In this document: piece by piece, positions 9,750 through 17,076 of the stretch | Layout: each line of letters opens with the position of its first letter | How positions within the stretch are numbered: position 1 is the first letter of the stretch | Assembly: GCA_001916715.1 (NCBI GenBank) | Contig: MNSZ01000046.1 | Location: 189,776 to 253,775 of the forward strand | Direction of reading: 5' to 3' | Source: Firmicutes bacterium CAG:24053_14 | GTDB taxonomy: Bacteria; Bacillota; Clostridia; Oscillospirales; Oscillospiraceae | Length of the DNA stretch: 64,000 bases | Position numbers and translations under genes: made by a program | The notes under the pieces: model-generated | Told to the model about the DNA's origin: nothing | The model's database searches: none | Seen by the model: only the letters and a program-made list of their open reading frames with translations

Positions 9750-11765
9750 ATGAAAGCTTCAAAGCTTATAAAAAGCGCCGCCTTGCTGTTTCGCGGCTTT
9801 ACCTTTGCAACGGCAGACGAGTGGCTTTATCTTGACGGTATAAAAAAATACAAGCGCAAAAACAACATCGGCATGAGCGATAAGGAGATATTTTCGCTTT
9901 TGCCGTTTGACGCAAAGTTTGATAAGCTCTTCGGCGACGTGCTATCGATGTCCTACGCGCTCGATAAGCACACAGAGCTTCTGCCCGAGCAGTATTACAG
10001 CCTGCTCACGCGCGACGGCGAGCGGTTTATTCTGCCGCTCAGAGACGGCCTTGAGCAGAGCATGGACGGCGTTCTGGCGCTCATCCGCGAAAAGGGGCGC
10101 GTTTCGGTGCGCAAGGCCTCAAACTCGGTGAAAACAAAGGAGCATGTCTGCGGCTATGACGGCGAGGCGTTTTATTTTGACTCGGCCTGTCTTGACGAGG
10201 ACGCGATGCGCGAAAAGCTCGGCTCTCTCCCCTCCGGAACGATAATAAGCGAGCTTATCGTATCAGACTTTGCGCCGACTGTGCACCTTGCGTTTTTAAA
10301 CAGCGGTGACGCTCCGGAGCTTTTGTTTTCCGTTCTCACCGCCGCTCAGGAAAACGTCGGGCAAAACTGGTACACTCAAAACCGCGAGATAAGCGCCGTT
10401 GACGAGCTTGGAAATTATGACGGCGGTCGGATCGAGGCCTTTCCCGAAATCGCAGAAGCGCTCAGAGCCATCGCCTCGGAGTTCAACGAGCTTGAGTACA
10501 TGAACTTTGCCGTGCGTTTGACCGGCAGCAGCTTCAAGATCCTTCGCGTTGACACGGGCGCCGATCTTACATACCTTGAGCATTTCAACGACAAGACCGA
10601 CGAGTTTATCCGCCGCAAGCGCGCAGCGAAGCCGCGCTTTGTCGGCTTTAAACGCGCCATGACGATAATAGACCGCTATCTCTGGAGCTTCCGGGCGAAG
10701 CGTCACGGTTTCATGGATTATATGTACCGCGGCTGGAAAAAGGCTCTGCGCGATGACGATCACGACAAATTCACCACGGCGCAGGAGAAAAAATGGGCGC
10801 ATGAGCGCGGATTTTTATCCTATCACATAAAGCAGTACGGCCTGACGGAGGAAAACTACCGCTCGTTCCTCTCCGACCGGGACTACAAGTGGCTCAGGCC
10901 CATAAACAACGAATACCGCAAGCTCTTGTGGGACAAGGTCACGCTGCGCTACTGTCTGGATAAATACAGCGAATATCTTCCCGAGTATTATTACCACATC
11001 GTTCCGCGCGACGGAAGGATGCAGGTACTGAAAATGCCCGACTGCCCCGAGGGGCTGCCGCGCAGCCTTGACGGAGTTTTGCGTCTTCTGCGCGAAAAGA
11101 AGCTGCTTGCCATGAAGCCGACCGTCGGCTCGCACGGCATAGGGTTTTATAAGCTCGGCTTTGACGGAAAGCGTTACCTCGTAAATGGCGAAGAGAAAAG
11201 CGAGAGCGAAATGCTCGGCTTTCTCGCCTCGCTCGACGATTACTATAACATCTCCGAATACATCGTCATGCACAGCGAGCTGCGCAGGATATACAGCGAG
11301 GTCGCCTGCACCGTGCGCATTATGGTCATAAACCGCAGCGGGCTTGACCCCGTCATTGAAAACGCCTACTTCCGCATCGGCACAAAGAGCACCGGCTTTA
11401 CCGACAATATCGGTTCCGGCGGCGTTTTCGCCTATGTCGATGAAAAAACGGGCTTTTTCCATAACGCCGAGATCATCAGGGAGCACGTCATAACCCCATG
11501 CCCGGTGCATCCCGACACGCAGGAGAAGATCGAGGGCACGCTTCCGCACTGGGACGAGGTGCTGCGCGTCATCCCCGAGCTGTGCCGCTACATAGCGCCG
11601 CTTGAATACCTCGGCTTTGACGTTGTTATGACCGACTCGGGCTTTAAGATCCTTGAGATAAACACGCATCAGGATCTGCACCGCTATCCGACCTATAACG
11701 AGAATGTCCACGCCTACTTCATGCATAAGCTTGAGCTGAAAAGAGCAGGCAAAAAGCTCTGCTAA
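9750..11765 (+). CDS. Two-domain ATP-grasp protein (second copy)
   Basis: 671 residues, paralogous to the divergent neighbour and built on the same plan. The N-terminal copy has lost key residues: VSVRKASNSVKTKEH replaces the lysine/glycine loop, and KILRVDTGADL replaces the metal site. The C-terminal copy is intact, with LAMKPTVGSHGIGF and KILEINTHQDLH. Both copies share the element EYLPEYYYHIVPRDG or its equivalent. ATP-grasp enzymes form C-N, C-O or C-S bonds through acyl phosphates. With a TagF-like transferase next door, a ligase modifying a surface polymer is likely. The start has GGAG nine bases upstream. Acceptor and donor are not predictable from sequence. Confidence 0.8.
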   Translation: MKASKLIKSAALLFRGFTFATADEWLYLDGIKKYKRKNNIGMSDKEIFSLLPFDAKFDKLFGDVLSMSYALDKHTELLPEQYYSLLTRDGERFILPLRDGLEQSMDGVLALIREKGRVSVRKASNSVKTKEHVCGYDGEAFYFDSACLDEDAMREKLGSLPSGTIISELIVSDFAPTVHLAFLNSGDAPELLFSVLTAAQENVGQNWYTQNREISAVDELGNYDGGRIEAFPEIAEALRAIASEFNELEYMNFAVRLTGSSFKILRVDTGADLTYLEHFNDKTDEFIRRKRAAKPRFVGFKRAMTIIDRYLWSFRAKRHGFMDYMYRGWKKALRDDDHDKFTTAQEKKWAHERGFLSYHIKQYGLTEENYRSFLSDRDYKWLRPINNEYRKLLWDKVTLRYCLDKYSEYLPEYYYHIVPRDGRMQVLKMPDCPEGLPRSLDGVLRLLREKKLLAMKPTVGSHGIGFYKLGFDGKRYLVNGEEKSESEMLGFLASLDDYYNISEYIVMHSELRRIYSEVACTVRIMVINRSGLDPVIENAYFRIGTKSTGFTDNIGSGGVFAYVDEKTGFFHNAEIIREHVITPCPVHPDTQEKIEGTLPHWDEVLRVIPELCRYIAPLEYLGFDVVMTDSGFKILEINTHQDLHRYPTYNENVHAYFMHKLELKRAGKKLC

Positions 11766-11781
11766 TGTTAATAAATATATG

Positions 11782-11810
11782 GTGACAAAACATACGTTTG
11801 CGCGTATAAT
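11782..11810 (+). promoter_or_regulatory. Promoter of the TagF-like gene
   Basis: GTGACA, 17 bases, TATAAT. A hairpin at 11826-11844 (ATGCCCGA, CGT, TCGGGCAT) sits in the short leader and ends directly against the AAAAGGAG binding site, so it could affect translation of the first gene. Confidence 0.65.
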
Positions 11811-11856
11811 TAGTCGATTTTAGTTATGCCCGACGTTCGGGCATAAAAGGAGTATT

Positions 11857-13068
11857 ATGAGAATAGCTGTAATTTTGCTGCGCTGGGCAATGAACTTCAT
11901 TTACTTTTTTCTGAAGCTCTGCCCGACCGACAAAAACAAGGTTTTATTCCTCAGCCGGCAGTCAAACACCGTGACAGAGGATATTGATTTTCTGAGCCGC
12001 CGCCTTGTTGAGCTGAAACCGGAAACAAACATTGTTATAATAACAAAGCGCGCCGACAAGGGCTTTGCGAGCATGCTCGAATACGCTTTTGTCACGCTCA
12101 AAAGCATGTACCACCTTGCGACCGCTTCCGTGTGCGTGCTCGATTCCTACTGGCCGGCGGTGTCCGTGCTGCATCACAAAAAGCAGCTTGCCGTTATCCA
12201 GATGTGGCACGCAATGGGCAAGATCAAAAAGTCCGGCTATCAGTCGCTCGGCAAGAAATTCGGACGCAGCGACATGATCGCGCGCGAGATGCGCATGCAC
12301 CGCAACTATGACGTTGTCATTGCCGGCGGCAGGGCATTTAATCCGTTTTACTGCGCCTCGTTTGACGTCGAGCCGGATATCCTGTACAACGTCGGTCTGC
12401 CTCGCATGGATAAGCTGCGCGAGGGTCAGGACGAAGCCCGGCGGCAGTTTTACGAGACCTACCCCGGCCTGAGAGGCAAAAAGATCGTGCTTTATGCCCC
12501 CACCTTCCGCAAGGGGCAGACGCTCGACCCCAAGGCGCTTGTCGATGCGTTCAACTTTGACGGCAGCCAGATGCTCGTCATAAAGCGTCACCCGAACCAG
12601 CTTTTGAACTACGACTCGCTGTCCCCGGCGATAACCTGCCACAGAGTGCCGACCTCGACGGTGCTGTCGGTGTGCGACTGCGTAATAACCGACTACTCGG
12701 CGATAACGATAGAAGCCGCGCTTCTGGGCAAGCCCGTGTATTTCTATCTTTTCGACTACGAGGACTATCTAGACCATAACGGCCTGAACGTCAAGCTCTT
12801 TGACGAGTTCCCAGACTGCATATTCCGCGATCCTGCCGAGCTTGTCGCCGCCGTCGAAAGCGGAGAGTACGACATGGATAACTACAGGCGCTTCTGCCGC
12901 AAGTATCTGCCCGATCTGAACGGACGCGCGACCGACAAGATCGCCGATCTTATAATCGACTGCATGGAGAGAGATAAACATGATGCGATTTCTGAGCATA
13001 TTGCTCGCCAAAATCAAATTGATGGTGCTGTGGATAGTGAGGATACTGTTTGCGCCCAATCACTTTAA
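11857..13068 (+). CDS. CDP-glycerol glycerophosphotransferase family protein (TagF/TagB-like)
   Basis: 403 residues. Features of the family: QMWHAMGKIKKSGY near residue 120, LYAPTFRKG near 210, VIKRHPN near 240, and a C-terminal TDYSAITIEAALLGKPVYFY. These membrane-associated enzymes polymerise or prime glycerol-phosphate or similar polyols from CDP-activated donors. An N-terminal hydrophobic stretch may hold it at the membrane. The last 30 codons overlap the next gene in another frame by 89 bases, which is unusually long; the family-like part ends near CMERDKH. It probably makes or extends a teichoic-acid-like polymer exported by the ABC system downstream. Confidence 0.85.
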   Translation: MRIAVILLRWAMNFIYFFLKLCPTDKNKVLFLSRQSNTVTEDIDFLSRRLVELKPETNIVIITKRADKGFASMLEYAFVTLKSMYHLATASVCVLDSYWPAVSVLHHKKQLAVIQMWHAMGKIKKSGYQSLGKKFGRSDMIAREMRMHRNYDVVIAGGRAFNPFYCASFDVEPDILYNVGLPRMDKLREGQDEARRQFYETYPGLRGKKIVLYAPTFRKGQTLDPKALVDAFNFDGSQMLVIKRHPNQLLNYDSLSPAITCHRVPTSTVLSVCDCVITDYSAITIEAALLGKPVYFYLFDYEDYLDHNGLNVKLFDEFPDCIFRDPAELVAAVESGEYDMDNYRRFCRKYLPDLNGRATDKIADLIIDCMERDKHDAISEHIARQNQIDGAVDSEDTVCAQSL

Positions 13069-14029
13069 GCTTCCGCTGCACACAAGGCTGTACTACTGCA
13101 TTTTCGGCGGCTACATGGTCGACCAGGCGGCACTGTACGACTTTAAGCACAACGACAAAAAGCAGTATCTTTCCGAATTTGACTGGTACCGCTCAAGATG
13201 CATAAACGATCCTTACAGCGAAATGCTCAACAACAAGGTCGTTTTCACTCAGATTATCGAGCGCTACTGCAAAACTCCGGAGATCTACTGCGTCAAAAAG
13301 GATGACCGTCTCGCAGGCTTAAACGGCCGAGTCATAAACGATTATGACGATCTTGTCAAGCTTCTGCACGAGGTCGGAGCGTATGTCGTAAAGCCGGTGC
13401 GTGCCGGCAAGGGCAAGGGCGTGTACGTTGTAAAGCATAACGGCCACGGCATCATCTGCAACGACGAGCCGCACACGGAAAAGGAGCTTGCCGACCGTCT
13501 GCGCCGCGATACCGAGTGGCTCATCTGCGCCTATGCGCATCAGGCGGAATACCTCAACAAAATTTACGCGAACAGCGCAAACACCCTGCGTATGATAGTT
13601 CTGCGCAATGCCGAAACCAAGGAATTTGAGCTGTGCTTTGCCGTGCAGCGCATCGGCGCAGCGTGGACGGGCGCCGTCGATAACGGCAGCCGCGGCGGCC
13701 TTGTTGCAAACGTCGATATCGAGACCGGCACGATGAGCTATGCGCGCACGCTGCACAATCTGACCGTTTACCGCACGCATCCCGACACGAACGCGCAGAT
13801 CGAGGGCGCAGTTATCCCGAGCTGGGACGGCATAAAGGCCGGCGTTCTTGAGGCGAGCCGCGCCTTCCCTTATCTTGATATAATCGCGTGGGACATTCTC
13901 CCGACCGACGACGGCTTCACCGTTATCGAGGCCAACACCTCCTCGGGCGTAAACATCATTCAGCTCTGGGGGCCGCAGCGCTACGGCAGGCTGGGCGATT
14001 TCTATCGCGAGCACGGGATAATCAAATGA
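12980..14029 (+). CDS. Single-domain ATP-grasp protein
   Basis: 349 residues with an N-terminal hydrophobic stretch (LAKIKLMVLWIVRILF) that may touch the membrane. Family motifs are present: AYVVKPVRAGKGKGVYVVK for the nucleotide-binding lysine and glycine loop, SANTLRMIVLRN, and FTVIEANTSSGVN for the metal site. Unlike its two long neighbours it has no degenerate N-terminal copy. The start lies inside the end of the TagF-like gene, behind GGAGAGAG, and the stop overlaps the next start as ATGA, so translation is coupled on both sides. It likely acts on the same polymer pathway. Confidence 0.82.
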   Translation: MMRFLSILLAKIKLMVLWIVRILFAPNHFKLPLHTRLYYCIFGGYMVDQAALYDFKHNDKKQYLSEFDWYRSRCINDPYSEMLNNKVVFTQIIERYCKTPEIYCVKKDDRLAGLNGRVINDYDDLVKLLHEVGAYVVKPVRAGKGKGVYVVKHNGHGIICNDEPHTEKELADRLRRDTEWLICAYAHQAEYLNKIYANSANTLRMIVLRNAETKEFELCFAVQRIGAAWTGAVDNGSRGGLVANVDIETGTMSYARTLHNLTVYRTHPDTNAQIEGAVIPSWDGIKAGVLEASRAFPYLDIIAWDILPTDDGFTVIEANTSSGVNIIQLWGPQRYGRLGDFYREHGIIK

Positions 14030-14625
14030 GATACGTCATCATGGCTGACGGCAAGGGCAGCCGCTGGAACAACTTCATGGGGCACAAAAAGCACGACATA
14101 AGCGTTTCGGGCGAAACTCTGCTCGAGCGCACGGTGCGCCTTGTGCACAAGTTTGACGATGCCGCCGAGATCATCATCACCTCGCACGACGAAAGCGTCA
14201 GCATCTCCGGCGCCGTGAGGTACGAGCCGAAAAACAACGTCCTTGAGATCGACCGCTTCACCGCCGAGCTTATCGGCGACGATATGTGCTTTCTCTACGG
14301 CGACGTCCTGTATTCCGAAAGCGCCGTAAAGTCCGTTATATCGCACCGCGGCGAAAAGCCGCTGCTGTTTTTCGGCAGCGAAAAGAGCATATGCGCCGTC
14401 CTCGTCGGCGACGGGGAGCTTTTCCGCTCGCTTTACCTCGAGGTGCGCCGCCGCTTTCTTGACGGCGAGATAAAAGAGTGCAAGGGCTGGCAGGTGTATC
14501 TTCTGTACGCCGGATATCCGCTCACCGGGCGGCGCACGGGCGAAAGCTATGTCCTGCTCGACTCATTCACGCGCGATTTCAACTCGCCCGAGGATTACCT
14601 GGACTTTATGTCCGAAAAAAATTAA
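14026..14625 (+). CDS. Nucleotidyltransferase-like protein
   Basis: 199 residues, starting in the ATGA overlap with the ATP-grasp gene. The N-terminus MADGKGSRWNNFMG matches the G-x-G-x-R nucleotide-binding loop of sugar/polyol nucleotidyltransferases, here with a tryptophan after the arginine. MCFLYGDVLYSE later resembles the metal-binding LxGD element. It is shorter than typical sugar nucleotidyltransferases, so the substrate-binding half may be reduced. In this locus it may supply an activated donor, such as a CDP-linked polyol or a sugar nucleotide. The exact substrate is an inference. Confidence 0.7.
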   Translation: MRYVIMADGKGSRWNNFMGHKKHDISVSGETLLERTVRLVHKFDDAAEIIITSHDESVSISGAVRYEPKNNVLEIDRFTAELIGDDMCFLYGDVLYSESAVKSVISHRGEKPLLFFGSEKSICAVLVGDGELFRSLYLEVRRRFLDGEIKECKGWQVYLLYAGYPLTGRRTGESYVLLDSFTRDFNSPEDYLDFMSEKN

Positions 14626-14640
14626 TGTAGAATTATAAAC

Positions 14641-14687
14641 AAAACTGTGTTATAATGGCGCGATAGTGTGTGTTAACACAGTTTTTT
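14641..14687 (+). terminator. Terminator with a possible nested promoter
   Basis: Arms AAAACTGTGTTA and TAACACAGTTTT around a 21-base loop, followed by a T-rich tail. A TATAAT at 14651-14656 lies at the loop edge. A transcript starting from that box would omit the left arm and read through into the ABC genes, while transcripts from upstream would form the full hairpin. The matching -35 box is weak. Confidence 0.65.
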
Positions 14688-14713
14688 GTTTTAACAAGGA
14701 GAACGGACGTTTT

Positions 14714-15481
14714 ATGACTTCGGACAAAGCTAACCACCGTTTTTTGCTTTCTGAGCTTATAAGGCGAGACTTTATTAAAAAATACAAGCGCACGACCTTC
14801 GGCATACTCTGGAGCGCGCTTTCGCCGCTGTTTCTGCTGCTGACCATGGACGTGGTCTTCGGCACGTTTTTCGGCCGCAACATGCCGCATTATACGATAT
14901 ATCTGTTCTGCGGACTGCTGCTGTTCAACTATTTCTCCGCAGCCACACGAAGCGCCATGCGCGTTCTTTACGATAACGCTCAGATATACAGCAAGGTACC
15001 CGTGCCCAAGCACTATTTCCTCATTTCGCAGAGCGTAGCGCAGGCGATAGATTTCGCCGTTTCGCTGCTTGTGTTCTTCATCTTCGTCGCCATTGACGGG
15101 ATAAGCTTTCACTGGCGCTTCCTGTACCTGCTGTTCCCGATGGTGTGCCTTTATTTCATTAACTTCGGCATAGGCATGTTCCTGAGCACGCTGTATATCT
15201 TCTTCCGCGACATAAACTATCTCTGGCCCGTTGTGACGCGCATCATCATGTACGCCTCGGCGATATTCTATGATCCGTCGATACTGCCGGGGATCATGCG
15301 CAGGCTTTTAAACTGCAATCCGCTGTATATGTGCGTGGATTACTTCCGCCAGCTGATAATCCATTCGACCGTACCGAGCCTCTCGACGCATCTTATCATG
15401 CTCGTGATGGCCGCGATCTGCGCTTTTCTCGGCTGGTTTACCTACCATATCACGCGCGACAAGATCGCGCTGTATGTGTAA
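14714..15481 (+). CDS. ABC-2 type polymer export permease (TagG/Wzm-like)
   Basis: 255 residues, started at the ATG after AAGGAG; a longer frame reaches into the terminator. The sequence shows an N-terminal cytoplasmic segment (LLSELIRRDFIKKYKRTTFGILWSALSP), typical of polysaccharide ABC-2 permeases, and about six membrane segments ending near residue 250. It partners with the ATPase that starts 12 bases downstream. Family members move teichoic acids, O-antigens or capsules across the membrane. It is the last step of the locus that begins at 9750. Confidence 0.88.
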   Translation: MTSDKANHRFLLSELIRRDFIKKYKRTTFGILWSALSPLFLLLTMDVVFGTFFGRNMPHYTIYLFCGLLLFNYFSAATRSAMRVLYDNAQIYSKVPVPKHYFLISQSVAQAIDFAVSLLVFFIFVAIDGISFHWRFLYLLFPMVCLYFINFGIGMFLSTLYIFFRDINYLWPVVTRIIMYASAIFYDPSILPGIMRRLLNCNPLYMCVDYFRQLIIHSTVPSLSTHLIMLVMAAICAFLGWFTYHITRDKIALYV

Positions 15482-15493
15482 GGAGGTGCTCTG

Positions 15494-16942
15494 ATGGACG
15501 GAAACAAGATCCTTGTTCTTGACGATGTTTCGGTGCGCTACCGCAAGCAGGACTCGCGCTCGACCTCGGACATAGTCAAGCGCATACTCGGAAAAAGCCC
15601 CAGGAACAACGAGTTCTGGGCACTCAAAAACGTATCCTTCAGCCTCGAAAGGGGCGATATGCTCGGCGTTATCGGCAAAAACGGCGCCGGCAAATCAACG
15701 ATGATGAAGGCCATAAGCGGAACGCTGACCCCGGCCTCGGGAACGATCGAGAAAACCGGCAAGATCTGTGCTCTGCTCGAGCTTGGCACGGGCTTTGACC
15801 GCGAGATGACGGTCAAGGAAAACGTGTATCTGCGCGGCGCGTTCATGGGCTACTCCAAGGAGTTTATCGACTCGAAGTATGACGAGATAATCGACTTTGC
15901 CGAAATGCGCGAATTTCAGAACAGCCCGTTCCGCACGCTCTCAAGCGGCATGAAAAGCCGCATTGCATTCGCAATAGCGAGCATGATAGAGCCGGACATC
16001 ATCATCCTTGACGAGATATTCGCCGTCGGCGACGGCGACTTCCGCAAAAAGAGCCAGCAAAAGATGCAGAGCATCATCGATAACGGCGACACGACCGCGC
16101 TCATGGTCTCGCACTCGCTGCAATCGGTGCGCGCGCAGTGCAACAAGGTGCTGTGGCTGGACAAGGGACGCATGGTCATGTTCGGTGATCCGAACACTGT
16201 CTGCGATGCATATGCCGAGTATCTGAACACCGGCAAGCTGCCGCAGACCGAGTCGCTTGCCGCAACGCAGGAAAATCCGCGCAACAGGCTCAAAAAGAAC
16301 ACCGGCAAGCACCTTGCCGAGGCCGCGGTGTATCTCATGCTGCTGCTTGTTATCATTGCCGGCTGCTTCGTGTGGTCGCAGTATGACCTGCTGAAATCCT
16401 ACGTTCTTGCGCAGAGCCTCACCGTCGAGCAGATAGAAAACGAGGCGGCAAACTACCACCGCCAGATCGACCGTTTGCTTAAGGTTGACACGACGCGCTG
16501 GGACACCAACATATTCAAAGAAGGCGCGCAGGACATAATAAACGAGGAAGCGACCTACACAGACGTTGCCAAGGAGGTTCTGCTCCAGGCCGGTGACCTC
16601 AGCCGCGATCAGTATAAAAAAGCGCTCGCCGCCGCCGAGATAGAGGCCATAAAGTATTCGCACATGGCTCGCCTTGACGCGCTCGTTGCGCAGATGCGCA
16701 CGGAGTTTGAGGCTCAGCCCGAGGGCAAGTACCGCAGCCTTATGGTGTATGCCTACACCAATTGCGACAGGTTCTATGACCTTGAGGAGGACTGCGAAAA
16801 TGACATGCAGAAGGTCATCGAGGAGATCCGCGCCTTCCAGCGCAAGGCCGGTCAGCCCGAAGACCTTGCCGACCGCGTCTGGAACGCATACAAATCGGAA
16901 AAGACCTATCTTTTGTCCTACTACTGCGTAAAACTCAGATAA
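15494..16942 (+). CDS. Polymer-exporting ABC ATPase with membrane-anchored C-terminal domain (TagH-like)
   Basis: 482 residues. The ATPase part covers about residues 1-245: Walker A GKNGAGKST, signature LSSGMKSR, Walker B IIILDEIFAVGD and switch histidine in VSHSLQS. A membrane segment follows near residues 275-297 (AAVYLMLLLVIIAGCFVW). After it comes about 185 residues of mostly helical sequence that would lie outside the cell. Bacillus TagH also has a C-terminal extension beyond a membrane helix, so the layout supports a teichoic-acid-type exporter. The outside domain has no motif I recognise and may contact the wall or the polymer. Confidence 0.87.
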   Translation: MDGNKILVLDDVSVRYRKQDSRSTSDIVKRILGKSPRNNEFWALKNVSFSLERGDMLGVIGKNGAGKSTMMKAISGTLTPASGTIEKTGKICALLELGTGFDREMTVKENVYLRGAFMGYSKEFIDSKYDEIIDFAEMREFQNSPFRTLSSGMKSRIAFAIASMIEPDIIILDEIFAVGDGDFRKKSQQKMQSIIDNGDTTALMVSHSLQSVRAQCNKVLWLDKGRMVMFGDPNTVCDAYAEYLNTGKLPQTESLAATQENPRNRLKKNTGKHLAEAAVYLMLLLVIIAGCFVWSQYDLLKSYVLAQSLTVEQIENEAANYHRQIDRLLKVDTTRWDTNIFKEGAQDIINEEATYTDVAKEVLLQAGDLSRDQYKKALAAAEIEAIKYSHMARLDALVAQMRTEFEAQPEGKYRSLMVYAYTNCDRFYDLEEDCENDMQKVIEEIRAFQRKAGQPEDLADRVWNAYKSEKTYLLSYYCVKLR

Positions 16943-16958
16943 CATTCAAATCGATCAC

Positions 16959-16982
16959 AGGCCGGAGAGCAATCTCCGGCCT
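16959..16982 (+). terminator. Hairpin after the exporter operon
   Basis: Perfect 10-bp stem, AGGCCGGAGA and TCTCCGGCCT with a GCAA loop, 17 bases after the tagH-like stop. The tail is only moderately T-rich. Confidence 0.65.
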
Positions 16983-17000
16983 ATACATTTCGTTCATGAT

Positions 17001-17029
17001 TTGACAAAATATTTGTTATAGGCTATTAT
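17001..17029 (+). promoter_or_regulatory. Promoter of the acyl-CoA ligase gene
   Basis: TTGACA, 17 bases, TATTAT: a near-consensus vegetative promoter that ends about 47 bases before the start codon. Confidence 0.78.
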
Positions 17030-17076
17030 GGCCATATAAACTTATAAATTTTTAATTTTTTAAAGGAATGATTCGA

